Shown here piece after piece: positions 1 through 6,564 of a stretch of DNA of 7,550 nt (positions are counted from its first letter, which is position 1; each line of letters begins with the position of its first letter). The DNA is taken from the NCBI GenBank assembly GCA_964519615.1, contig CAZFIM010000101.1, positions 1-7,550 on the forward strand, given 5' to 3'. This DNA is from CAZFIM01 sp964519615 (GTDB taxonomy: Bacteria > Chloroflexota > Dehalococcoidia > GIF9 > UBA5629). The notes beneath the pieces are model-generated. The model saw nothing but the letters and a program-made list of their open reading frames with translations. It searched no databases and was not told where the DNA came from. The position numbers were made by a program, and so were the translations under genes.

Positions 1-291
1 CCTGTTAAATTATTTGAGTATATGGGAGGAGCAAAACCAGTTGTTGCCAACAAAGAAATTTTAGATCAGAAAGAGGTGCTCGAACAAAGTGAGGGTGGCG
101 TATTAGTGCAATTCAACATTGAAGATATCGCCAATGCTCTGATTTATCTTCTCAATAATAAAGAGAAAGCTGCCAAAATAGGCAGAAATGGGCAGAAATG
201 GGTACTAAAATATAGAAATAGTGAAATTCTTGCTCGTCAGCTTGAAGCAAGATACTTCTCCCTTTTCAAAAACAAGGTAATTTCATTATAA
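1..291 (+). CDS. Glycosyltransferase family 4 (group 1), C-terminal fragment cut by window edge
   Basis: This is the last 96 residues of a GT-B fold glycosyltransferase whose start lies upstream of the window. The open frame runs from base 1 with no start codon needed. It begins with PVKLFEYMGGAKPVVA, the classic GT4 C-terminal motif (usually KLFEYMAAGKPVVA) that belongs to the nucleotide-sugar binding half. It continues with a GGVLV segment, an amphipathic helix (DIANALIYLLNN) and the usual closing helix near GRNGQKWV. Such enzymes transfer a sugar from an activated nucleotide donor to a lipid-linked or growing glycan at the cytoplasmic face of the membrane. It lies 39 bp upstream of a second GT4 gene on the same strand, so the two are probably co-transcribed in a glycan-assembly operon. 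Donor and acceptor cannot be read from the fragment. The family call is safe. Confidence 0.88.
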   Translation, partial: PVKLFEYMGGAKPVVANKEILDQKEVLEQSEGGVLVQFNIEDIANALIYLLNNKEKAAKIGRNGQKWVLKYRNSEILARQLEARYFSLFKNKVISL

Positions 292-330
292 AAGACGCCA
301 CCAAAGTTGATATGCGTATGATAAAACCCC

Positions 331-1497
331 ATGAAAGAAATAGATATCAATATTCAAGAAAATAGAAAAATACTAATTTACCTTGGCTCTCAAAAGCGAT
401 GGAATAAAATAGTACCATCTCTTAAACAATATTTCACTATAGTTAATTATGAGGTAATCAGCTCCACTAAAGCACAGGTTAAACCTAAGGTATTGCTTAT
501 TATAAAAAGGCTCATACGCCATATAACGGTTTTATGGAAACTACGCCACCAAGCAGCTTGCGTACTGATAGGCGGTTTTAGTTATGATGACCTGATATTA
601 ACGCTATATGCGAAGCTAATTGGCTTGCCTGTTATTGTTAGAATGAGAGTTGATATAGAGTATGAGCATTTCGCAGAATGGGAATTAAAGCCTGTCCCGA
701 TAAAACAGCTCTTCAGACTCCAATGGCTTTTCTGCCGCCGGCAAATTCTTACCCGGGTGGATGGCATCTTATCCGTATCTGAGTTCCTGCAAAACCAGAT
801 AATAGAGCATGCCGGGATAAACCCTGCAAAAGTGCACACTGTCTATAATCCCGTTGATTTTACAGCGTTCGATAACGCCCAACCCGGTAAGCTTCGCGCA
901 AAGCAGAGGGTCCCGGCAGATGCAGGTATTATTTTAACGGTTACAAATTTTAATTATTATAAAAAATATTACGGGATCGTTTATTACCTCCCTGTCATAG
1001 TAAAAATCTTGAAAGAAAACCACGGCTGGTACTTCATTGTTGTTGGTGCTGGTTTTTTGTTTGAGCGTGGCCGCAGTAATATACTATCACTTATTCCTGA
1101 TGAGATAAGAAACAGGGTATTATTTACTGGTTACTATACGCCCGTTGAAGAAGCGTTAAAAGATTCGGACATCGTATTACATCTTTCTTGCTATGATGCA
1201 GCGCCTAACATAGTTCTGGAAGCGCAAGCCGCAGGAAAACCTGTTATTGTACATGATCAGGGTGGGAGTCCTGAATTATTGCAAAGGAGATATAAAGGTT
1301 TTAAGTGTGTGGTATCAGATGAAAACGGATTATATCAGTCTTTAACAATTCTTATCAACGATGAGCAAATGCGTATTTCTGTAGGCAAAGAGAATAAAAA
1401 TGCGTTAGAGAGTTGTTATCAATTTGATAAAATCGCTATTGATTTACGGGAAAATATAATGCTCATTTTGGATCAACTAAAATCATCACATAATTAA
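331..1497 (+). CDS. Glycosyltransferase family 4 (group 1), complete
   Basis: A 388-residue protein of typical length for a GT-B glycosyltransferase. The N-terminal Rossmann half starts at about residue 12 (KILIYLGS) and contains the GGFSYDDL segment near 81-88. The linker carries VYNPVD at 171-176, the usual hinge signature. The C-terminal half has ILTVTNF (201-207), FIVVGAG (235-241), VLFTGY (263-268) and the donor-binding stretch around 286-297, then AAGKPVI (300-306) and GGSPELL (311-317). The normal E-x7-E pair appears as D289-x7-E297, a tolerated variant. It has no signal peptide and probably works at the cytoplasmic membrane face on a lipid-linked glycan. The ATG at 331 lacks a recognisable Shine-Dalgarno sequence, but upstream ATGs at 312 and 318 are out of frame, so 331 is the best start. 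The 5' third is noticeably AT-rich. The sugar specificity is unknown. Confidence 0.92.
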   Translation: MKEIDINIQENRKILIYLGSQKRWNKIVPSLKQYFTIVNYEVISSTKAQVKPKVLLIIKRLIRHITVLWKLRHQAACVLIGGFSYDDLILTLYAKLIGLPVIVRMRVDIEYEHFAEWELKPVPIKQLFRLQWLFCRRQILTRVDGILSVSEFLQNQIIEHAGINPAKVHTVYNPVDFTAFDNAQPGKLRAKQRVPADAGIILTVTNFNYYKKYYGIVYYLPVIVKILKENHGWYFIVVGAGFLFERGRSNILSLIPDEIRNRVLFTGYYTPVEEALKDSDIVLHLSCYDAAPNIVLEAQAAGKPVIVHDQGGSPELLQRRYKGFKCVVSDENGLYQSLTILINDEQMRISVGKENKNALESCYQFDKIAIDLRENIMLILDQLKSSHN

Positions 1498-1644
1498 CCT
1501 ATCTTAAGAATGTTTACACTACTTCTATATGCTTAACCCGTTCATGATAGTATTATTCTTTTTGACAGCTGCTAATAACAAATATATTGAATATAAATTG
1601 CAAAGATAGCGTATTACATAATTAGTAGCAAATTTCTTTCTATC

Positions 1645-1673
1645 TAAGTCAGTATAAAAGTACTATTGACTTA
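1645..1673. repeat. Inverted repeat overlapping the -35 box; candidate operator
   Basis: The left arm TAAGTCAGTA (1645-1654) and right arm TATTGACTTA (1664-1673) are complementary over 10 bp with a single mismatch (G·U if transcribed), separated by 9 nt. The right arm contains the TTGACT -35 hexamer of the promoter ahead of the ribbon-helix-helix gene. Such placement would suit an operator for that gene's own product or another repressor. Operator function is inferred from position only. The region is AT-rich, which raises the chance of fortuitous repeats. Confidence 0.45.
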
Positions 1674-1695
1674 ATAAATGTTAATGAAATATAAT
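1666..1695 (+). promoter_or_regulatory. Candidate sigma70-type promoter for the RHH-cysD-cysN operon
   Basis: TTGACT at 1666-1671 and a perfect TATAAT at 1690-1695 are separated by 18 nt, close to the bacterial housekeeping consensus. Transcription would begin near 1702 and give a leader of about 70 nt before the ATG at 1771. The leader contains a weak AT-rich pairing (ATTTCT 1703-1708 with AGAAAT 1719-1724, plus AATTAG 1693-1698 with CTAGTT 1727-1732). A second TTGACA at 1562-1567 has only poorly spaced -10 partners and is less convincing. Confidence 0.6.
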
Positions 1696-1770
1696 TAGTC
1701 GAATTTCTTATAAATAATAGAAATAACTAGTTTATTGTGAACATTCTCAGAAATTTAAAGGAAATATTTC

Positions 1771-1995
1771 ATGCCTCGGGAGATAAAGAGGTTTACTACT
1801 ATTTCTATTCCTGCTCCTCTCTTTAAAAAAATCGAGGAACGCATCAGCAATACGGGTTTTACGTCTGTTTCAAGCTACGTAACATTTGTACTCAGGGAAA
1901 TAGTATCAGAAAAAACTGTCGGCAATGAACCGTTCTCCAAAGAAGATGAGGACCGGGTAAAGAATAGCCTTCGCGCTTTGGGTTATCTTGATTAA
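1771..1995 (+). CDS. Small ribbon-helix-helix (CopG/MetJ/Arc-type) protein, probable regulator
   Basis: A 74-residue protein with the ribbon-helix-helix layout: a basic N-terminus, a beta strand FTTISIP (8-14), helix A PLFKKIEERIS (16-26), a short turn with TGFTSVSS (28-35), and helix B SYVTFVLREIVSE (35-47). RHH proteins dimerise so that the paired strands insert into the DNA major groove, usually at inverted repeats. After helix B comes an acidic stretch (FSKEDEDRV) and a C-terminal tail LRALGYLD. The tail shares the hexapeptide LRALGY with the end of the adjacent CysD-like protein. The start is supported by an AAAGGA ribosome binding site at 1757-1762. It lies 20 bp before the cysD-like gene and is first in the operon, so regulation of that operon, perhaps autoregulation at the inverted repeat 1645-1673, is the likely role. 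A non-DNA-binding partner role is also possible. Confidence 0.8.
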   Translation: MPREIKRFTTISIPAPLFKKIEERISNTGFTSVSSYVTFVLREIVSEKTVGNEPFSKEDEDRVKNSLRALGYLD

Positions 1996-2015
1996 CAACT
2001 TGACGGGAGCAGATA

Positions 2016-2816
2016 ATGCCAGATTTAAAAGATCTTGAGAATAAAAGCCTGTATATTTTAAGGGAAGCCTGCGCAGAGTTTAAAAATCCAGCCGTACTGT
2101 GGAGCACCGGTAAAGACAGTACCGTTTGTCTATGGCTGTGCCGTAAGGCATTCTTCGGACGGATTCCTTTTCCCGTCATCCACATAGATACAGGTTATAA
2201 ATTTAAAGCCATGTACGCTTTCCGGGACCGGCTGGCGCAAGAATGGAAAATGGACCTTATAGTGGCAAAAAACGAAGAGGCGATGCGTGACGGCATGGGG
2301 CCGGACAAAGGGCACTTTGAATGCTGCACCAGGTTGAAGACCGAGGCTTTAATGAAATGTCTGGACCAGCATCATTTTGATGCTCTTATTCTATCCATCA
2401 GAAGAGACGAACACGGCATTAGAGCCAAGGAGCGATATTTCTCACCTCGCGACAGCGATTTTAAATGGAATTATAAAGACCAGCCCCTTGAGATGTGGGA
2501 CCAGTATCAGAAGACAACAGAGGCAAAAACCCATACACGGGTACATCCCATTCTCCACTGGAGAGAGCTTGATATGTGGGAGTATATCAAGCAGGAAAAC
2601 ATCCCTTCGCATCCTATGTATTTTGCTAAAAACGGCACAAGGTACCGCAGCCTCGGCTGTGAACCCTGTACGGCAACTATAGATTCCAACGCTTCGACTA
2701 TCGATGAAATAGTGCAGGAGCTGAGAGAAACAAAGATTGCAGAACGGTCCGGGAGGGCACAGGATAAGGAGAAATCTTTTACCATGCAGAAGTTGCGTGC
2801 ACTGGGCTATATGTAA
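2016..2816 (+). CDS. cysD: CysD-like sulfate adenylyltransferase subunit 2 (PAPS reductase/PP-loop family) with CC...CxxC cysteines
   Basis: A 266-residue PP-loop protein, shorter than the roughly 300-residue enterobacterial CysD. The subunit forms APS and pyrophosphate from sulfate and ATP together with the CysN GTPase. Visible motifs are the PP-loop STGKDST (30-36), HIDTG (56-60), RRDE (129-132), RAKER (136-140), LGCEPCT (213-219), and a CysD-type C-terminal region SNASTIDEI...ERSGRAQD ending in LRALGYM. The shorter length comes mainly from a missing loop before LGCEPC. Oddly, Cys103-Cys104 (ECCTRLKTEAL) and Cys215-x-x-Cys218 reproduce the cysteine pattern that binds a [4Fe-4S] cluster in APS reductases. 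The reductase's catalytic C-terminal Cys (ECGLH) is absent. The start has a GGGAG site at 2005-2009. The CysN-like gene follows after 38 bp. Sulfate adenylation is the best call; a divergent APS-related enzyme is the main alternative. Confidence 0.83.
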   Translation: MPDLKDLENKSLYILREACAEFKNPAVLWSTGKDSTVCLWLCRKAFFGRIPFPVIHIDTGYKFKAMYAFRDRLAQEWKMDLIVAKNEEAMRDGMGPDKGHFECCTRLKTEALMKCLDQHHFDALILSIRRDEHGIRAKERYFSPRDSDFKWNYKDQPLEMWDQYQKTTEAKTHTRVHPILHWRELDMWEYIKQENIPSHPMYFAKNGTRYRSLGCEPCTATIDSNASTIDEIVQELRETKIAERSGRAQDKEKSFTMQKLRALGYM

Positions 2817-2854
2817 ACGGCAAGGATACACCTTTTTCAATTCCGGAGGATTAA

Positions 2855-4060
2855 ATGGACAGCAATGTAGTAATTATCGGGCATGTCGACCACGGTAAAT
2901 CAACTCTGATCGGCAGGCTGTTATATGATTCTGAAAGCATAACCGAAGGCCGGGTGCAGGAGATTCAGAAGCTGGCTGAAGAATATAAACGCAGATTCGA
3001 GTTTGCCTACTTCATCGACTCTTTCGATGATGAGTTAAAAGAGGAAAGAACCATCGATACCAGCCAGGTAATGTTCAAAGGCACACGTGTATATACCGTC
3101 ACTGACGTACCGGGACATAAGGAATTTATCAAGAATATGCTTACGGGCGCTTCTCATGCCGATGTGGCAGTCCTGGTTGTAGCTGCACAGGAAGGTATAA
3201 AAGAGCAGACCGGCAGGCATGCATTTTTAATTAATATGCTGGGCATAAAAAATCTGTTCGTACTGATAAATAAGATGGATACTGTCGACTATAAACAGGC
3301 TATCTTCGAACAAGTTAAAACAGATGTAGAGCAGCTGCTCTCGACTGTCGGATTTCAGAACGTCTCCTTCATTCCCGGTTCCGCATGGGAGGGTGATAAT
3401 ATCTATAAGAAATCGAACAGAATGCCCTGGTATCAAGGGCCCACTCTCATAGAAGCGCTGGATAAAGTGGAGCTTCACAAGGAAACCAAACCTCTTAGAT
3501 TCGTTGTTCAGGACAGCTACACTCTCGATAACGAGAAAATTATTGTCGGCAGGGTTGAATCCGGCAGCCTTAAAAAAGGCGACAGGGTTGTTTTTCAACC
3601 GTCAGGAACGGCCGGCACTATTCAGAAAATCATCTTCTATCCTGATGAGATTGAACAGGCCGTAACCGGTGACAGCATTGGCATTGTTACTGATTGCAGC
3701 CCGGTACGGGGCGACGTCTGTGGCCCGGAAGATAATCCTCCACATGTTTCTACGCAATTTCTGGGAGAGGCGGTTCTGCTCGATGAAAACCTGAAAAAGG
3801 GTGAGACCATAGAATTGCGCTGCGGCACCAAACGCGCCAGATGTGTGGTGAAGGCACTACATGAAAAGCTCAATCCTGAAACCGGAGAGGTAATCGGTAA
3901 GAGTCCAGATCATATAAGTGAACATGAGGCGGCAACCATTGTATTCACATCAGAACCAATCGTCGTTGAAAGGTTCTCCGATATTCCCGAATTGGGACGC
4001 TTTATTCTGGTACGCGGCAAAAACATTGCCGCGGGAATAGTGCTTGATTCGGTTTCATAA
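2855..4060 (+). CDS. cysN: CysN-like sulfate adenylyltransferase subunit 1, translation-factor-type GTPase
   Basis: A 401-residue GTPase related to EF-Tu/EF1A, whose GTP hydrolysis would drive APS synthesis by the CysD-like partner. The G domain shows G1 GHVDHGKST (9-17), switch I around EERTIDTSQ (63-71, likely Thr66), G3 DVPGH (84-88), G4 NKMD (139-142) and G5 GSAWEGDN (175-182). CysN-type features are the NRMPWYQGPTLIEAL block (188-202) and the C-terminal ELGRFILVRGKNIAAGIV. Two beta-barrel domains follow the G domain (about 210-295 and 300-401). There is no fused APS kinase domain, and it is shorter than E. coli CysN (about 475 aa). The P-loop His (VDHGKST) is EF-Tu-like, whereas classical CysN has VDDGKST; switch I lacks the usual GIT. 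The start has an excellent GGAGGA site at 2845-2850. Pairing with the upstream CysD-like gene separates it from a translation factor. Confidence 0.85.
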   Translation: MDSNVVIIGHVDHGKSTLIGRLLYDSESITEGRVQEIQKLAEEYKRRFEFAYFIDSFDDELKEERTIDTSQVMFKGTRVYTVTDVPGHKEFIKNMLTGASHADVAVLVVAAQEGIKEQTGRHAFLINMLGIKNLFVLINKMDTVDYKQAIFEQVKTDVEQLLSTVGFQNVSFIPGSAWEGDNIYKKSNRMPWYQGPTLIEALDKVELHKETKPLRFVVQDSYTLDNEKIIVGRVESGSLKKGDRVVFQPSGTAGTIQKIIFYPDEIEQAVTGDSIGIVTDCSPVRGDVCGPEDNPPHVSTQFLGEAVLLDENLKKGETIELRCGTKRARCVVKALHEKLNPETGEVIGKSPDHISEHEAATIVFTSEPIVVERFSDIPELGRFILVRGKNIAAGIVLDSVS

Positions 4061-4102
4061 GGCCGCAGAAATTATCGCCAGACATATTCGCATAGGGCTG
4101 CT

Positions 4103-6418
4103 TTAGCGAAGCTTGCCGGTATATTCGAAGATTTTTACCTCTGGTATTTTACCAAGCTCAGGATGCATATTTGCTTCTGATGATGCATAAGCAGCCGTAT
4201 ACTTCCGCAGGCTTTCCAGCGGTACGGGGCTGGTAAAGGCATCGGTCCCCACGATGCGAAAGTTGGCTGAATCCTGTTTATCCACATATTCCAGCGCTTC
4301 ATTATACGTGGAAAACGTCTGTCTATCGATTATTTCTTTAAATATCTGCCCTTCAATATCGACACTTTCCTTAAAGCCGATTACCGTGGTCTCTTCAGGT
4401 ATGACCGCACCGCCATCAAAATTATAAAGCCTTACCACTAAAGAACGGTAATACTCAGGATAAAAGTAGTAATCACCCCGCAAACGCGTATCATCCTGCC
4501 TGGTATAGTAAACATCGAAATACGTAGCGGGATTACCACCCGTATACTGCGGTATGGCGTGAAATTTTATAGTAGCGGTATCATAGTCAATGATCACGTA
4601 TTTCGAAGCCAGCTTTGCTGCGAAATAAGAAGCCTCTTTTTCATTCTGCGTCAGCAAATATTTAGCTAGCCCATTGCGGTCGCCGCCTCCGGGATTACAG
4701 ACAGGCAAACGCTGCCCTATCCTTGTTATCCAGTAGCCGTAGTCCCACCATGCAGCAACGCTGTAAGCTGTAGCCGGATATTTAAACGGGCTCGAATACT
4801 GCCCGTAGTAATAACTATCTTCACCAAAAGGTTCAGGACTATTCTCATTCAACCAGTTGAGGGATTCACACCATGCATCCGAGGGCGCAAACACAGGATT
4901 AGCGGCAGTTCTTGTAGCCGGGCCGATGTTTGGCACTATCGTTATTAAAACCACAATTACTATACCCAGTGCCATCATCGCTCTGTTAGACTTTATGTCA
5001 ACTCTACCCTTGCCGCTGCGTTTGCCCTTTTTGACAGAACCATATATGACTTCATCCGCAATAGCATCTGACTGCTCACGACAGCCGAACAAGCGCAATA
5101 TCAGCCACCCGCAGTACCCCGTCAACAGAGCGATATTAACTGCGAAATAGTAAGCAAAGCGCCTCATGAGCAGCGTGGCGATAAGCATTACAATGGTCCA
5201 TAATAACAGCAAAACCTTCCCGGACTGAGATTGTTTAACTGCTGTATATGCCAAAAACCCGGCACCTATCAGCCCTAATATGATTCCTGTAGTGTAATTA
5301 CCCCATATCACTCTCAATGAAAAGGAGTCTCCGGGAAATAGAATGGGTTGAGCTTCCAGAGTAGCAAGGCGGGCTCCTTGCGGCACTATTCTCTTAAAAA
5401 GCGCAAGAACTGATAAAAATAGATCGGTACTCGCCGCATAAAAAATACATGCACCGATAAATCCGATAACCAAAAGAACCGCCGGATAGTATATTGCTCT
5501 AAGGGATTTCCTCTTCATGAGATATGAAAGGCAGTACATCAAGGCAATAGCACAAATTGCAATAATTAGCGCTGCAAAATATCTTTTATCAACCGGTTGG
5601 CCGAGCGAAATAAGGCAGGTTGTTATAAGCACAGGCATGCCGGTAACGAATAAATAAAAGGTATCTCTGCCTTTAATATGACTGATGACAAACTGGACAA
5701 CAAAAAAGAGGAAAACAATGAATATAAAAATTGGAGCTCCGCGCCATGTTAGCATGTAGATGCCTAAAAAGAGACCGGCAAGAATACTAAAAAGCGCTAT
5801 TTTGCCCAATACCGCCCTTTTGCCTGACTTGATAGTATCCAGTGAAAGATTGTTGCGTTGTGCAAATACCAAGGAAAATACGAGAAACATCATGGCACTT
5901 GTGGTGAAAAGGACTTCCGCTGCATGGTGGTCTGTAAAACCGAGTACAGACCGGCCTAATAATTCTCCCGGCAGAATAGCTATCATAGCCGCCGCAATCA
6001 CACCTGCCCACCTGTTGCATATGGTTTTACCGATATAATACGCGGGGATAACAGTAAGAGAACCAAGCACAGGGGGGATAAATGCACCAACTACATCCAC
6101 CATGTGCTGCGATGGCGATCCCGCACCTAATATCCAGATTACTCCGGCAGACAAATGATCAAAAAACATATACCTCTGCAATCCCCATGTTTCGTTATAC
6201 ACGAAGTAAGGATCGATTGTGTTGAAATGGGGAAAGTTATGCACGAAGTTATCTATAATACGCATATGGTACCATGCATCATTGCCGGTGAACTTAATCC
6301 ACTGCTCGGTAAAAACATGATCGTAAGGGAAAATGATACGAAATGCCAGTGCAAGTAAAAAACAACAGGCCACCAGAATGCCGGCTGCCAGCCCGGGCGA
6401 CAATTTTGTCTGCTTCAT
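4103..6418 (-). CDS. STT3/AglB/PglB-family oligosaccharyltransferase (GT66)
   Basis: A 771-residue integral membrane enzyme that transfers a lipid-linked oligosaccharide to Asn in N-x-S/T sequons on the outer face of the membrane. About 13 hydrophobic segments fill residues 11-497, and a soluble C-terminal domain follows. Catalytic-site motifs are visible: GNDAWYHMR (45-53, Asp47), GFTDHHAAE (160-168) and WWDYG (557-561), the sequon-binding signature. DYDTATIKF (611-619) may be the DK-type motif. The external-loop glutamate of the S/T-V-x-E element is probably Glu355 in ATLEAQP, with Ala at the usual Ser/Thr. A basic loop (about 463-479) before the last helix fits positive-inside topology with an external C-domain. 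A GAGGA site sits 10 nt before the ATG. The gene converges on cysN with a 42-bp gap. The family is certain; the glycan and targets are unknown. Confidence 0.95.
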   Translation of the reverse strand: MKQTKLSPGLAAGILVACCFLLALAFRIIFPYDHVFTEQWIKFTGNDAWYHMRIIDNFVHNFPHFNTIDPYFVYNETWGLQRYMFFDHLSAGVIWILGAGSPSQHMVDVVGAFIPPVLGSLTVIPAYYIGKTICNRWAGVIAAAMIAILPGELLGRSVLGFTDHHAAEVLFTTSAMMFLVFSLVFAQRNNLSLDTIKSGKRAVLGKIALFSILAGLFLGIYMLTWRGAPIFIFIVFLFFVVQFVISHIKGRDTFYLFVTGMPVLITTCLISLGQPVDKRYFAALIIAICAIALMYCLSYLMKRKSLRAIYYPAVLLVIGFIGACIFYAASTDLFLSVLALFKRIVPQGARLATLEAQPILFPGDSFSLRVIWGNYTTGIILGLIGAGFLAYTAVKQSQSGKVLLLLWTIVMLIATLLMRRFAYYFAVNIALLTGYCGWLILRLFGCREQSDAIADEVIYGSVKKGKRSGKGRVDIKSNRAMMALGIVIVVLITIVPNIGPATRTAANPVFAPSDAWCESLNWLNENSPEPFGEDSYYYGQYSSPFKYPATAYSVAAWWDYGYWITRIGQRLPVCNPGGGDRNGLAKYLLTQNEKEASYFAAKLASKYVIIDYDTATIKFHAIPQYTGGNPATYFDVYYTRQDDTRLRGDYYFYPEYYRSLVVRLYNFDGGAVIPEETTVIGFKESVDIEGQIFKEIIDRQTFSTYNEALEYVDKQDSANFRIVGTDAFTSPVPLESLRKYTAAYASSEANMHPELGKIPEVKIFEYTGKLR

Positions 6419-6450
6419 TTATTTTGTATCCTCAGCACGGTGTTCCATCT

Positions 6451-6479
6451 ATTTTACACCAGTATATGAGATACGAAAA
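6451..6479 (-). promoter_or_regulatory. Weak candidate promoter for the STT3 gene
   Basis: On the minus strand, TAAAAT (plus-strand positions 6451-6456) lies 17 nt downstream of TTTTCG (6474-6479), a poor -35 match. The implied leader is short (about 25-30 nt) and contains the GAGGA ribosome binding site. The region is AT-rich, so chance matches are expected and this is only the best candidate seen. Confidence 0.25.
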
Positions 6480-6535
6480 CCACACTAGTATTGATATATA
6501 AAAACGTAATGTCAGGAAAAGCATGAAAATATTTA

Positions 6536-6564
6536 TTGCAATGGGCATATATGTTCTATATAAT
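6536..6564 (+). promoter_or_regulatory. Candidate sigma70-type promoter for the DUF169 gene
   Basis: TTGCAA at 6536-6541 and a perfect TATAAT at 6559-6564 are separated by the optimal 17 nt. Transcription would start near 6571 and leave an unusually long leader of about 120 nt before the ATG at 6695. No convincing riboswitch fold or leader gene was recognised there; only trivial reading frames of a few codons occur. The site lies in the divergent gap between the STT3 and DUF169 genes. Confidence 0.5.

Noticed and set aside
181..200. Two tandem copies of the 10-mer GGCAGAAATG inside the GT fragment
   Set aside because: The period is not a multiple of three, there are only two copies, and it encodes the normal family segment GRNGQKW. 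Most likely chance.
1498..1564. Intrinsic terminator after the second GT gene, with a five-T run at 1559-1563
   Set aside because: Only a weak AAGAAT/ATTCTT pairing 43 nt apart precedes the T-run. There is no stable GC stem.
1562..1590. TTGACA at 1562-1567 as an additional promoter
   Set aside because: The possible -10 boxes (TATATT at 15 nt, TATTGA at 17 nt) are poorly spaced or poor matches, and the downstream TTGACT-18-TATAAT site is clearly better.
2016..2816. Assigning the PP-loop gene as an APS/PAPS reductase (cysH)
   Set aside because: Despite the Fe-S-type cysteines, it lacks the C-terminal catalytic Cys motif, has CysD-type RRDE, RAKER and ERSGR segments, and sits next to a CysN-like GTPase.
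2442..2840. Long open frame of 132 codons on the minus strand opposite cysD
   Set aside because: It is antisense to a well-supported conserved gene, shows no recognisable domain and has no ribosome binding site of note; it is a shadow frame.
4013..4033. Perfect 8-bp hairpin CGCGGCAA / TTGCCGCG with a 5-nt loop near the end of cysN
   Set aside because: It lies inside codons for the conserved RGKNIAAG segment and has no T-run on either strand, so the pairing is probably a by-product of coding sequence. A role in stopping convergent transcription from the STT3 gene cannot be excluded.
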